Shown: positions 13,329 to 26,045 of the stretch, piece by piece | How the letters are laid out: each line of letters begins with the position of its first letter | How positions within the stretch are numbered: the stretch's first letter is position 1 | Position numbers and translations under genes: made by a program | Source of the DNA: Guadua angustifolia | Taxonomy: Eukaryota; Streptophyta; Magnoliopsida; Poales; Poaceae | Direction: 5' to 3' | Length of the DNA: 64,000 bases | Assembly: GCA_036346375.1 (NCBI GenBank) | Contig: CM070520.1 | Span: 18,080,852 to 18,144,851 of the forward strand | The notes under the pieces: model-generated | What the model was told of the DNA's origin: nothing | Database searches by the model: none | Seen by the model: the letters and a program-made list of their open reading frames with translations, nothing else

Positions 13329-14468
13329 TTATATGCATCCCATACCGCGATCCCCCTCGTTCCATAATTTTAACAAATCCTCAATTAGTGATGCTACATA
13401 CACATCAATATTATTTCTTGATTGTTTAGGTCCCGAGATTAACAACGACATTATGATATACTTCTGCTTTAGGCACAACCAAGGAGTGAGATTGTAGATA
13501 CACAATAGAACTGGACAAGTACTGTGACGACTGCTCATATTAACAAACGGATTCATTCCATCGACACTCAATTCAAATCTTATGTTCCTCATCTCGGCGC
13601 CAAACTTCTCATGTTTCCAATCTATATTTCTCCATTGAGCCGAATGAGCGGGGTGTCTTAGCTTGATATCTTCCTTTCAAGATTTATAATGCCAACGCAA
13701 CAATTTTGCCTCTTTAGGGTTTGCAAACAACCACTCCAAACGGAGAATGATGGGCATGATGGGCAATACCTTGGTTGATGCCATTTTAATAACCTCTTCA
13801 CCGTCGTCACCTCGGCTCTTACGCTTTTTGTCATTACGCTTCTTCTTTTATTTGTACCGAGGTATACCACAAACTGGACAAACGTGTAATTCTTTATGCG
13901 CGTTATGATACAAAATGCAATCATTCAGACATATATGTATTCTTTCTATTTTCATTCCCATGGGCATAGTAGCTTTCCTGCTTCATAAATGCTTGTTGTT
14001 ACTCGTTTCCCTCCAAAAGCACATCCGATAGAAGAGTTAAAAATGTATTGAAACTTATATCTGTCCAACGGTGTTTTGCCTTCAGTTCGAACAATGTAAG
14101 GACCGAACCCAACTTAATGTATTCCGCTTTGCAACCCGAGAACAATAGTTTTGCATCGTCTTCCATCAAGCTTTTAAATTTTTCAAACTCTCTTTCTGTG
14201 TACCCTCCATATCCTGTAATATTTACTCTAAATTATCCTCCTCAAACATATCACGCTGCAACTCGTGATCAGGTTCCAGCATATTTTCGTTGCATGGCAG
14301 ACGGGTACTACTTGTCTCCCCGTGATAGATCTAACACGTGTAATTTCTCACGAATCCACATCGAATCAAGTGGTCTTCAATTTGAGTTGAGTTATTAAAT
14401 CTCCAGAGATTGGTATAATCAAAGCAAGAAAATATATAAAGTTTATACCCCTCTTCACCATATCTTCT
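13329..14468 (-). pseudogene. CACTA transposase (TNPD/Transposase_21) fragment, 3' part
   Basis: Read on the minus strand, the segment nearest 14468 encodes a CRCNNST-type region with QIEDHLIRCGF, then HELHVCPVCGIPRYK-like zinc-ribbon sequence. It then gives the hallmark FELSVDGMNPFVNMSS, NLTPWLCLKQ and SLLISGPKQSRNNIDVY of En/Spm transposases. Several stops and frame changes interrupt it, and the catalytic second half is absent. The 5' end continues at 25620-25530 on the far side of the nested LTR insertion. It is non-functional. Confidence 0.8.
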
Positions 14469-14681
14469 TGAAAGTGCATCTAGGCCCCTAATTGTGTTTT
14501 GGATGATTAATGACAAACGATTAAGGGACTAATGGCTTATGTGAGTATACAAGCGGTGTTAGTCCCAAAAGGAACATCTACGGGCATTGACGACCCTCAA
14601 AAGTGAAAAGAAGAACGGCGTCGACTAGGCGTAGGTTTTTCGCTTAATTGAGTCGATAGGATTGCCGCACTATCAAGAGGG

Positions 14682-17600
14682 TGAGAGGAGCCGCCAGATC
14701 GTCTCGGGTTATCGAATGTCCTGTCGTCCACATCGAATTGGAGGTTAGCAACGGATCGCGGGTGGCGCCGCAGCTAACACCCAAGCCCAATAGAGACAAC
14801 GTCACCCATTCGATGAACTCGACAACCGTCCCCAGTATTCCCCGATATAATTCTTCGCCAGATCGCCCGCATACCGGTTTCCAATGCGATATCAATTCAA
14901 TTTGCATAAAGGGCAACGAACTCAAACCAAGCAACCAAACACGCACGCGAAACACCCGCACAAAGACAAACCCGACAACCACCAAACCACACTTAGCAAC
15001 AACTCTAAGACTCTAAACCACACCGTAACTACGAATTTGACCAAGACTCCAAAATCGAAAAATTTCGCATGACCCTCCTAGAACCTATGGACATCCACTC
15101 AAACAGACAAGAAAACACAATTGCAATATATATATATATCCAAAAGTAATGCAACAACCACAACAGCAGTACGATCACAATTAGAAATCATCCACGAGAC
15201 ATCGACAGAGACTTAAACAACGACGAAACACAATTTAGAAGGCTATCTATACAACAAAAGTGAATCAAATCGCAACACATTAGCAAAATAAAACTTCTCC
15301 GGAAGTGTTCTGCCCCTGAACACTTCCGGGCGTGTGCGATGTCGCGCTAAGCCTCTACTCGGTGTCCCGCCCGACCACCGAGAAGCAATATGGACAGAAC
15401 TCACAACCGCCGGGTCCTCACCAAAAATCACAACGCAAAGAACATGAGTACGTAAGGTACTGCAAGACTTACCCGTGGTCCATATATGACCGACTCCAAA
15501 GGAGATGCATTCTACGGTAGCAAGGTAAACAGCTTAGGTTAAAAGTGCTGAAATGCTTAACTTTGTTTCAATTTTAGTCATCTACTCAAGTTTTTCTCAA
15601 TATAGTTAGCAGTTGTAACAAAGACCTACCTCTAGCATGATATTGTAATTAACAGATTGTAAAGCAAGCCATCTCATATCAAAATTTAGCTCAAGCCCAA
15701 CGGCGAACCACAAGTTCAAGTTGTTTACTACGCAGAAGAAGTTCGGACCAAGCGTGCTCATATCCGAGCGCGCAATTCAATCGCTTAATTAACCTGCAGG
15801 AAGCATTGATCGCACGACACTTACCACAAGGGCCTAGTGTCAACCCTCCCAATCATACCCAATCGCCAAGCGCCCTCCTCGGTCCGAAAACCTAGCACCC
15901 CTCGAGCAAATTAAGCCCGGCTTGGCGCCGAGAGTCGGCCTAAGCCTCGCCTCAACCACGCCCAACCACGTGAAGTTACGGTCCATCGATTCCATATGAG
16001 AGAAAGAGCGCCATCAGCACCATAATCGGACATGCGACCAACCGGTGTGCTCAATCTTATTCCACTTACGGATCGGTTCTTAATCGACACAGACGGGCTA
16101 CACATTTGAGTCTCCGCACCCAAATGAACCAACTCCCCGCCCCGTCCACAATTCATTTCTTTCCAAAACCTTTCCCAATTCCAAGTATGTGTAACGATAA
16201 CAACCGCCAGTGATGTAACCCTCCGTCACATGGCCCAACCCCGACATCTAAGCATTCTAAGCACGGACTCATTAATACCCATAGTCTAGCTCAAAAGGAG
16301 ATATTCGATTTAATACAAGGGGTGTCGTGCAGCAAATAGGATCTATTCCTATCCCACATGGCAATTCCTAATGCAATACTTAACATTTCAATTAATCACA
16401 TTATTCTCAAAAATAACGATACATAAGGATAAACATGCTTAGGTGCTTGCTCGCAGCTTCTCGCCGATCCTCAACGACAACTTGCCCACCGATGTCCCCC
16501 TCGACCACGGCCACGCACCCTCCATGTTTCGTTCTCTACACGCCAGTGCTTATGAATGAGATGCATGCAATGCATATGAGATGGAATGAGAATTAAAGAC
16601 GATAATGCAAGCACTCATCAAGACAAAACGAAATACAAATGCTAATTTCCACACTAGCAACCAAGCGACATTATGAATTTGCTCAACACTATTTGAGCCG
16701 AAACCTCCATAGTTAGAGACTTAACCGCTTTATCACCCAAGCTAGCTCCAAAAGCGCAAACATTCAACTCAATTTAAAACTGAAAACACAATTGCTAAAC
16801 TCCACTTCTATTCTATAGCAAAATCTGAAAATAACAAGCACATTCATCTAAACAAGCATAACTTTTATTTGGCTAATCCAAAAATTGACTTCATGGACTC
16901 AAAAGACCACAAGAGGGTGATCTAACTCTACCATGCATCAAAACATTCAGATTACAAAAGTAAAGCTTGCAATTAAACTCTGAACTTTAGCCCCAAGTCT
17001 GAAATTTTCAGCACAAACTGATTTCAGAGCAGCGTTGACATAAATGGCCATAACTTTTGAACCGCTTTGATCAAATTGAGCAAACTTATACTCAAACGAC
17101 CACAAGACATAGACCTACAACCTAGATTTGGCCAATCACTCAGATTCTGCCCAGGGAATTCCCAGTTCGGCCAGGAACAGAGAACAGTTTCAGAGTTTTC
17201 AGAAATTTCAGTGTTTCAGAACAGCATGCACAAATTTCATCATATAAATGGCTATACTTAATGGAATTGAGTAAAGGATGACATTTTTATAATCTAAATG
17301 AAATTTTCTAAAACTTCACAGGCAAAATTTATTTCTAATTCGGCCTCTAACTAATTCTTATTCACACCACAAGTTTCAGCTACACAATATCAGCACTTTC
17401 AGAGCAGCATGCACCAAATTAGACATAACTTTCAGCTGGGTTAACGAAATGAGGTGATTCCAGTTGGAAATGAAAGGTAATTTGATTACCCACAACTTTC
17501 TACAGCCAACCTAGCAGGAGATGCTCAGAATTTTCTCAAATCAGCCCGAAACAGTATCTAAAATTTCTGCTCGAAAATTCAGAACTTGCTCCAAACCCTA

Positions 17601-18286
17601 GATTGATTATTCCCCATTCAAACTTTGATTCTCCACTCATCTAAGCCCCCAATACATCATGGCAGCACCCAAGACCAGGAAATAACCCATCAAAACCTAA
17701 ACCCTAGGGAGCCTTACCTCATGGAGTGGAGGAGGAAGAGGAGGGGCTGCACTTGGGGAAGGAGGCCGGCTGGGAGGAGGAGCTGCTGCTGCCTTGGAGG
17801 GATGGAGGCGCCACCAATGGAGCTCCAGGAGGAGACGCCAGGACAGCAGCAAGGGAGGTGCAGCTTGGGGAGAGGCCGAGAGAGCTAGAAGGAGGCGTGG
17901 AGGCTGCTTTGGGGAGGAAAATCAGAAATGAGAGATGTGCTGATTTGTTTTGCTGCTCACTTGACCTTACTACTAGGCATGAGTTAAAAGGGCCAAGTCC
18001 CCAAAAGCTCAAAGACTTAGATTCAATTTTTGAGCCACATTGTGAATTAGTATTTGGCGTTGGATTTTGGTTCAAACCCCACAACGTTGAGGAGAAAGTT
18101 TCTAGTTTCCATTTTTCTAACATGCACACTGAAACTTCTAGCTCTTAACTTTCATTAAGTTGGAAATTCTAAAGTGTCGAATTTAGAACATTTACTAAGG
18201 CGGAAGTCGATCTCAAATGCGGTCAAAATTTGGTTGGCGCTAATGTTAGCCGCAAGAAATAAATTTTGAAATTTGGGGCCATGACA
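14682..18286 (-). repeat. 3' LTR of the 9.4-kb Ty3 element
   Basis: 3605-bp copy, matching 20453-24062 along its whole length. No gene is expected inside it. The open frames at about 17.6-18.1 kb occur in both LTR copies and are chance frames. Confidence 0.9.
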
Positions 18287-18300
18287 AATCCTCCCCTTAG
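18287..18300 (-). other. Polypurine tract of the 9.4-kb Ty3 element
   Basis: On the minus strand CTAAGGGGAGGATT lies directly upstream of the 3' LTR, the plus-strand primer position. Confidence 0.8.
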
Positions 18301-18361
18301 GGAATCTCACCGAGATTCTTAAACGAGCGTCTGATTAGGAAGACAACTACAGAGGGAAAAG

Positions 18362-20120
18362 TCAAGGATCGTGAGTAATACTCACATGTCTTGGAAGAAT
18401 TCGGGATACTCGTTCTTCGACGATCTTCTGCTCCCAAGTTGCTTCGTCCTCTGTGTGATTACTCCACTCGCACTTTATAGAACTTGAGAGTTCTTCGTCA
18501 GTGTTCAAGCGCTCCGATTCTTCCGTAACTCGAATAGGATGCTCCGCATAAGACAGATCCGGTTCAAAGCGACTCGAGGTCTTCCACCTCAAGAGACTCG
18601 AACGTAGTACGGAGACACTTCTTCACCGGGAGACGTGGAACACGCCATGAACCATTCTCGAGCGAAGGAGGAAGCTCTAGCCGATATGCTACTTGGCCGC
18701 ACTTTCCAACGATCTTGAACGGCCCTCGAGGCGAGGTGCCGCTTTCCTTTAACTCCGAATCGACGGTGCCACGGAGAGGAGAAACCTTCAGATAGACGAA
18801 GTCGCCAATGTCGAAGAGAGGGGTCTCCTGGGCGATTAGCGAACTCTTCTGCCGTGACCGCTATCCTCGATTTTCTGGATAGTCCTCGACCTTTTCTTCC
18901 GCCTCCACAACTAACTCAGCCCAATCAAGGAGCCGCTTCCACTTTCGACCAATTCCAATGGCGCCGACAAGCGCGACCATAAAGTGCCTCGAACGGAGAC
19001 ATCTCGGATACCGGTTTGGTAGCCGTTGTTGTACGCGAACTCGGCGACGAGAGACACTCTTCCCACTTCTTCCCGTGGGACAAGATACAAGCCCTCAACA
19101 TGTCCTCGAGGATCTGATTGACCTCTCTTGGCCCGACCGCCGACCGAGGGTGGTATGTCGAATCAGGAGCAACTTCGTGCCCAAAGCTTCATGTAGGCTT
19201 CTCGAACCGAGACAAACCGAGAGCCTCGATCCGACACTATCCGCTGGTACTCCGTGGAGACACACGATCCGAGAGATATATAGCTCGCATATCTCTTGGT
19301 CGAATAAGTGGTCCGGACGGCCGAAGTGCGCGGACTTCGCTCGGGTCGACGATCACCCAAATTGAGTCATGGCTCGAGGAAGTGGTTTGGCAGCCGTAAT
19401 GAAGTCCATGGTGACATCCTCCCACTTCCAAACTAGAACAGAAGAGGTCAAGAGTACCGGTTGGCTTGAGGTGTTCGGCCTTCACCCGCTTGCAGACGTC
19501 GCACTCAGACACATAGCGAGAGACCTCGCTTCATGCGAGCCCACCAAAACCGCTGCCTCGTGTCTTGATACATCTTGTTACTTGCCGGGTGAATGGTAAG
19601 CAAGGAGTTATCGCCTCATCAAGAATCTTCCTTCTCAACTCTTGGTCTTTAGGGACGACTAGGCGCTTGTCAACCATAAAGTTCCACAATCATCAAGATG
19701 AAAACAAGTAGCTTGGCCGAATTCAACTTGTCACGTGCTCGGGCAACACCGTGCACCAAAAAGTCGATCAAAGAGGAGGTCAATACGAGGAAGAGGGTAC
19801 TTATTCTTTATGGTGACTACGCTCAAAGGATCGATAATCAACACATAGGCGAAGAGAACTGTCCTTTTGGTCACGAAGAGAGTCGAGCAAATTTCCAAGG
19901 TGAGGAGCTCGAACGAATGAATCCCTTGTCCATCGGTTCTTCAGCTTGCTTTCTTCAATTCGCCACTTCATCGGGCGCATTCGACACTGCCGCTTGAAAT
20001 CGGAGCAGCCCCGTGAAGTTCAACTACTGAACTCAATATCCCGATCGGCAAGATCCCCGCAATTCCACGAGAACACATCCGGTATTCAAACCACAGAATG
20101 GACTCTAACTCCTCATGGAA
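18362..20120 (-). pseudogene. Ty3 pol remnant: RT, integrase, chromodomain
   Basis: In minus-strand order: RT pieces (FVVELHGAAPISRR near 20050, DKGFIRSSSSPW near 19900, TIKNKYPLPRIDLLFDRL near 19800). Next is the integrase zinc-finger region (VDKRLVVPKDQELRRKILD near 19650, CDVCKRVKAEH near 19490). The catalytic core follows (SSSHDSIWVIVD near 19370, IVSDRGSRFVS near 19210), then a chromodomain tail (CEWSNHTEDEATWE near 18430). RT jumps straight to integrase, so the RT catalytic centre and RNase H are deleted. Many one-base shifts break the frame, often beside CG dinucleotides, and may be partly sequencing error. Confidence 0.85.
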
Positions 20121-20437
20121 GGGATAGGTTCTTAGACTTGGCTAAAATTTGAATTTAAACATGATCTAGACAACAATACAAGACAAGGAATTCTACAAGT
20201 CTAACATACATAAAAGCATAGATCATGATGCAAAATGACACGGCAAGACATATGCATGCATGGTATGAAATGCACTGCCCAACGTGATCGCTTTCTCCCA
20301 CGCCACCATTCAACCCACACAACCTTAATTATAGACATAGGGCGGGTAATAGCGCTAATTGCTACCTAGAAGGTTAAATAAATCCTAATTAATCACCTAA
20401 GTGGTTGTCAAGTTTACGGTTCGTCTTTATGCACCTT

Positions 20438-20449
20438 GCTTTGATACCA
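20438..20449 (-). other. Primer-binding site (initiator Met tRNA)
   Basis: On the minus strand TGGTATCAAAGC begins three bases after the end of the 5' LTR and matches the standard plant tRNA-iMet site TGGTATCAGAGC at 11 of 12 bases. Confidence 0.85.
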
Positions 20450-20452
20450 CCT

Positions 20453-23400
20453 TGAGAGTAGCCAGATCGTCTTCGGGTTATCGAATGTCCGTCGTCCACA
20501 TCGAATTGGAGGTTAGCAACGGATCGCCGGTGGCGCCGCAGCTAACACCCAAGCCCAATAGAGACAACGCCACCCCATTCGATGAACTCGACAACCGTCC
20601 CAGATTCCCCAGATATCGACCGAACTCGCCAGATCGCCCAAGATACCGGTTTCAATGCGATATCAATTCAATTTGCATAAAGGGGCAACGAACTCAAACC
20701 AAGCAACCAAACACGCACGCGAAACACCCGCACAAAGACAAACCCGACAACCACCAAACCACACTTAGCAACAACTCTAAGACTCTAAACCACACCGTAA
20801 CTACGAATTTGACCAAGACTCCAAAATCAAAAATTTCGCATGACCCTCCTAGAACCTATGGACATCCACTCACAGACAAGAAAACACAGTTGCGATATAT
20901 ATATATCCAAAAGTAATGCAACAACCACAACAAAGAAGACGATCACAATTAGAAATCATCCACGAGACATCGACAGAGACTTAAACAACGATTTAAACAC
21001 AATTTAGAAGGCTATCTATACAACAAAAGTGAATCAAATCGCAACACATTAGCAAAATAAAACTTCTCCTAAGTGTTCTCGCCTGAACACTTCCAAGCGT
21101 ATCGATGTCGCTAAGCCTCTACTCGTGTCCCGCCCACCACCGAGAAGCAATATGGATGAGAACTCACAACCGTCGGGTCCTCACCTGAAAAATCACAACG
21201 CAGCAACATGAGTACAGAAGGTACTCGCAAGACTTACCCGTGGTCCATATATGACCGACTCCAAAGGAGATGCATTCGGCGGTAGCAAGGTAAACAGGCT
21301 TAGGTTAAAAGTGCGGAAATGCTTAACTTTGTTTCAATTTTAGTCATCTACTCAAGTTTTTCTCAATATAGTTAGCAGTTGTAACAGCACCTACCTCTAG
21401 CATGATATTGTAATTAACAGAATGTAAAGCAAGCCATCTCATATCAAAATTTAGCTCAAGCCCAACGGCGAACCACAAGTTCAAGTTGTTTACTACGCAG
21501 AAGAAGTTCGGACCAAGCGTGCTCATATCCGAGAGCGCGGCAATTCGAATCGCTTAATTAACCCTGCGCAGGAAGCATTGATCGCACGACACTTACCACA
21601 AGGGCCTAGTGTCAACCCCTCCCAATCATACCCAATCGCTCAAGCGCCCTCCCGCGTCCGAAAACCTAGCACCCTCGAGCAGCCCAAGCCCGGCTTGGCG
21701 CTCGAGAGTCGGCTAAGCCTCGCCTCAACCACGCCCAACCACAGAAGTTACGGTCCATCGATTCCATATGAGAGAAAGAGCGGCCTTACTAGCACCATAA
21801 TCGGCATGCGACCAACCGGTGTGCTCAATCTTATTCCACTTACGGATCGGTTCTTAATCGACAGACGAGGGCTACACATTTGAGTCTCCGTACCCAAATG
21901 AACCAACTCCCCGCCCGGTCCACAATTCATTTCTTTCCAAAACCTTTCCCAATTCCAAGTATGTGTGTAACGATAACAACCGCCAGTGACAGAACCCTCC
22001 GTCACATGGCCCAACCCTGACATCTAAGCATTCTAAGCACGGACTCATTAATACCCATAGTCTAGCTCAAAAGGAGATATTCGACGAATACAAGGGGTGT
22101 ACGTGCAGCAAATAGGATCTATTCCTATCCCACATGGCAATTCCTAATGCAATACTTAACATTTCAATTAATCACATTATTCTCAAAAATAACGATACAT
22201 AAGGATAAACATGCTTAGGTGCTTGCTCGCAGCTTCACCGATCCTCAACAACAACTTGCCCACCGATGTCCCCTCGACCACGGCCACGCCACCCTCCGCG
22301 TTTCGTTTCTACACGCAGTGCTTATGAATGAGATGCATGCAATGCATATGAGATGGAATGAGAATTAAAGACGATAATGCAAGCACTCATCAAGACAAAA
22401 CGAAATACAAATGCGAATTTCCACACTAGCAACCAAGCGACATTATGAATTTGCTCAACACTATTTGAGCCAAACCTCCATAGTTAGAGACTTAACCGTT
22501 TATCACCCAAGCTAGCTCCAAAAGCGCAAACATTCAACTCAATTTAAAACTGAAAACACAATTGCTAAACTCCACTTCTATTCTATAGCAAAATCTGAAA
22601 ATAACAAGCACATTCATCTAAACAAGCATAACTTTTATTTGGCTAATCCAAAATTGACTTCATGGACTCAAAAAGACCACAAGAGGGTGATCTAACTCTA
22701 CCATGCATCAAAACATTCAGATTACAAAAGTAAAGCTTGCAATTAAACTCTGAACTTTAGCCCCAAGTCTGAAATTTTCAGCACAAACTGATTTCAGAGC
22801 AGCGTTGACATAAATGGCCATAACTTTTGAACCGCTTTGATCAAATTGAGCAAACTTATACTCTAAAACGACCACAAGACATAGACCTACAACCTAGATT
22901 TGGCCAATCACTCAGATTCTGCCCAGGAATTCCCAGTTCGGCCAGGAACAGAGAACAGTTTCAGAGTTTTCAGAAATTTCAGTGTTTCAGAACAGCATGC
23001 ACAAATTTCATCATATAAATGGCTATACTTAATGGAATTGAGTAAAGGATGACATTTTTATAATCTAAATGAAATTTTCTAAAACTTCACAGGCAAAATT
23101 TATTTCTAATTCGGCCTCTAACTAATTCTTATTCACACCACAAGTTTCAGCTACACAATATCAGCACTTTCAGAGCAGCATGCACCAAATTAGACATAAC
23201 TTTCAGCTGGGTTAACGAAATGAGGTGATTCCAGTTGGAAATGAAAGGTAATTTGATTACCCACAACTTTCTCTACAGCCAACCTAGCAGGAGATGCTCA
23301 GAATTTTCTCAAATCAGCCCGAAACAGTATCTAAAATTTCTGCTCGAAAATTCAGAACTTGCTCCAAACCCTAGATTGATTATTCCCCATTCAAACTTTG

Positions 23401-24062
23401 ATTCTCCACTCATCTAAGCCCCCAATACATCATGGCAGCACCCAAGACCAGGAAATAACCCATCAAAACCTAAACCCTAGGGAGCCTTACCTCATGGAGT
23501 GGAGGAGGAAGAGGAGGGGCTGCACTTGGGGAAGGAGGCCGGCTGGGAGGAGGAGCTGCTGCTGCCTTGGAGGGATGGAGGCGCCACCAATGGAGCTCCA
23601 GGAGGGAGACGCCCAGGACAGCAGCAAGGGAGGTGCAGCTTGGGGGAGAGGCCGGAGAGAGCTAGAAGGAGGCGTGGAGGCTGCTTTGGGGAGGAAAATC
23701 AGAAATGAGAGATGTGCTGATTTGTTTTGCTGCTCACTTGACCTTACTACTAGGCATGAGTTAAAAGGGCCAAGTCCCCAAAAGCTCAAAGACTTAGATT
23801 CAATTTTGAGCCACATTGTGAATTAGTATTTGGCGTTGGATTTTGGTTCAAACCCCACAACGTTGAGGAGAAAGTTTCTAGTTTCCATTTTTCTAACATG
23901 CACACCTGAAACTTCTAGCTCTTAACTTTCATTAAGTTGGAAATTCTAAAGTGTCGAATTTAGAACATTTACTAAGGCGAAGTCGATCTCAAATGCGGTC
24001 AAAATTTGGTTGGCGCTAATGTTAGCCGCAAGAAATAAATTTTGAAATTTGGGGCCATGACA
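20453..24062 (-). repeat. 5' LTR of the 9.4-kb Ty3 element
   Basis: 3610-bp copy of the LTR. The two copies are nearly identical in AT-rich parts but differ by many small indels in CG-rich parts. Confidence 0.9.
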
Positions 24063-24179
24063 GAGGGATGGGATGTTGATGCCTTAGAAATGATCCTAGT
24101 GCTCAGATGAACATCTTTTATAAAACGAGTTTTGGAAGTCACCTAGCACGACACTCACTTTGTTGTCTTTTTGTGTTGA

Positions 24180-24672
24180 TATCATCGGATAGTCCGATGT
24201 TTATATCGGATAGTCCGATGGTATCGAGTCTCCGTGTGAGTGTAGTTGCTGCATTTGGATCTCGAAACATCGGATGTTCGATGGTTTATATCGAACATCC
24301 GATGTTGTCTCGAAATTTTTCTAAGTCCTTGAGCCGAACTCTCGGGATTTATCTGGATAGTCCGATGTCAAGTATCGGATAGTCCGATGTGGACTTAGAA
24401 AGTTTTTGAAAGTTGTTCTCGCCTGAAACTCTCTCGAATTATCGGAATGTCCGATGTCTCATATCGGACAGTCCGATATATACTTAGCGTATTTTTTCAA
24501 AGTTGGTGCGATTGTTGAAAACTCTCTGGAATCATCGGAACATCCGATGTGTGAAATCGGATAGTCCGATGTGTGCTTTTTCTCAGTGGAATTTGAATTT
24601 TCGAGTGGAGTTGATCTGGGAGTTTCTACATATCGGATAGTCCGATGTCTGGCATCGGATAGTCCGATGTGG
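24180..24672. repeat. Array of paired palindromes ATCGGATAGTCCGAT in an LTR
   Basis: Twelve copies of the imperfect palindrome ATCGGATAGTCCGAT or variants (TGTTCGAT, CAGTCCGAT and similar). They are arranged as six pairs starting near 24183, 24270, 24352, 24438, 24533 and 24630, about 82-97 bp apart. Four more copies lie at 25377-25450 near the LTR end. The array occupies the presumed U3 region, just upstream of the TATA box, where retroelement enhancers usually lie. Confidence 0.85.
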
Positions 24673-24713
24673 GGTCTGACACAGGGCAGAACGGCTATAT
24701 TTTATGTCTTGAC

Positions 24714-24721
24714 TATAAATA
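24714..24721 (+). promoter_or_regulatory. TATA box of the solo LTR
   Basis: TATAAATA, followed about 30 bp downstream by a CT-rich tract, the usual layout of an LTR promoter. Confidence 0.6.
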
Positions 24722-25529
24722 CCCCACTCTCTCCCTCATTTACTTCTACCTACCTGTGTGTTGAGCATTAACTCTCTTCTTGCTATTTTTCTTGCTCTCT
24801 CTCTCTCTCTTGAGTTCATCTTTGAGAAATTAGTTGAGGGATTGGAGCAAGTGTTCTTAGTGCTTTGTTGAAAATCGAGAAAATCCATTTGAGCACTAGG
24901 GTAATTTTCAAGAGCGGGTCTACACTCCATTTATTACTCTTGGAGATTGAGGTCTCCTAGACGGCTAGGAGTCACTGGTGAGCTCCCGATCTTCGTGTGG
25001 GAAGCCGTCGGAGTTTGTGAAGGTTCGATTCCACCTCCGCAAGGAAGGAATCAAGAAGTGAAACCGCCGAGTGCTTGGTGCAACACCGGAGGAAAGTGGT
25101 CAAGAGGGACCGGGCTTGTGCCTCCTCAACGGAGACGAGGATCTCCTCAAAGATCCGAACCGGGAAAAATCATTGTATCCCTTTGGTTTGTGAGTGTTCT
25201 ATTTGTTTCCCTTTGCTTAGCCTAATCTTGTGGGGATTCAAGTTTTGGTAGCTTCTAGCAGTAGATATTGGTGTGATCCAATATTCTGGAAGTTGTCTTA
25301 ACTCTGATATTTCATTTGGTAGAAATCTAGCCCTCCAATTTACTCAGATCTACTTTTTAGGGTTTTCTTGCGCTCTGATCGGATAGTCCGACTTCTCATA
25401 TCGGATAGTTCGATATATATCGGACAGTCCGATATCAAGGTCGGATATTCCGGTGTTTCCGCTGCAAATTTAGTTTTAATTTTATAAACGCCTATTCACC
25501 CCCCTCTAGGCGACTTTATCGATCCTTCA

Positions 25530-25620
25530 CTTCTTCTATAATTTTTTTGAACTCCATAACACCCCTCTGAAATTCAACACTCACATGGCTTTTCTAATAC
25601 ATCCATTCTTCACAGTCCAT
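25530..25620 (-). pseudogene. CACTA transposase N-terminus, separated by insertion
   Basis: Read on the minus strand from an ATG at 25620, the frame gives MDCEEWMY, a stop, then SVEFQRGVMEFKKIIEE, matching the conserved start of plant TNPD-like proteins. It is the upstream piece of the fragment at 13329-14468, split by the solo LTR whose CTTCT duplication lies at 25530-25534. An in-frame TAG follows the eighth codon. Confidence 0.7.
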
Positions 25621-26045
25621 CTGCAATGAAACTACATATAATAAATTAAAAAACTAGAGCGACAGCTAGCTATTTTAAATATTGAGACATTCTTTAATTA
25701 CCTTTGCAAAATAGAGAACGAGTTCTAACATATATAATTTTACTCCCGATACCTTCTTCCCTACTTAAAAGCTTTCAGTTCCTAACTCAAGTAACATACA
25801 TTCAAAACATCAAGAATGATATCGAATTACCTAATGCAGTAAGCTTGAAATCCTTTTGACTTCAATGAAAGAAAATAAGGGTGGAAGTATTAACAATTGA
25901 ATGATCTTAAAGAAACATCTATTTGTTGACTAAGTATGTACCAATAAAGACTCCTAATCTCTAATTATGTTAGGCAGATAGACCAACTAAGTATGTACCA
26001 ACAAGGACTCATAATCTCTAATTATATTAGGTTCTAATCCCATTT

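Larger units (their letters stand above)
14682..24062 (-). mobile_element. Ty3/gypsy chromovirus-type LTR retrotransposon with 3.6-kb LTRs
   Basis: Two direct repeats of 3605 and 3610 bp flank 2166 bp of internal DNA. The 5-bp duplication GAGGG lies on both sides (14677-14681 and 24063-24067). On the minus strand the LTR starts TGTCATGGCCCC and ends CTACTCTCA. A tRNA-iMet type primer site and a polypurine tract fix the orientation. The internal region retains only pieces of reverse transcriptase, integrase and a chromodomain; gag, protease and RNase H are gone, so the element is non-autonomous. Long LTRs plus a chromodomain suggest the Tekay/Del lineage. Confidence 0.9.
14469..25529 (+). mobile_element. 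Solo LTR (about 1.68 kb), split by the 9.4-kb Ty3 element
   Basis: Starts TGAAAGTGCATCTAGG and ends GATCCTTCA, flanked by the 5-bp duplication CTTCT (14464-14468 and 25530-25534). Only one LTR copy is present, so this is a solo LTR left by LTR-LTR recombination. Its own parts are 14469-14681 and 24063-25529. It contains a paired palindromic repeat array (24180-24672), a TATA box and a CT-rich leader-like region, as expected for U3-R-U5. Its insertion disrupted the CACTA transposase gene. Confidence 0.85.

Noticed and set aside
17726..18148. 140-codon open frame, also at 23398-23826
   Set aside because: It lies in both LTR copies of the Ty3 element, shifts frame between copies and has no known domain.
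24180..24672. CRISPR-like array
   Set aside because: Spaced repeats are present, but the units are paired palindromes inside a plant LTR upstream of a TATA box; CRISPR arrays do not occur in plant nuclear DNA.
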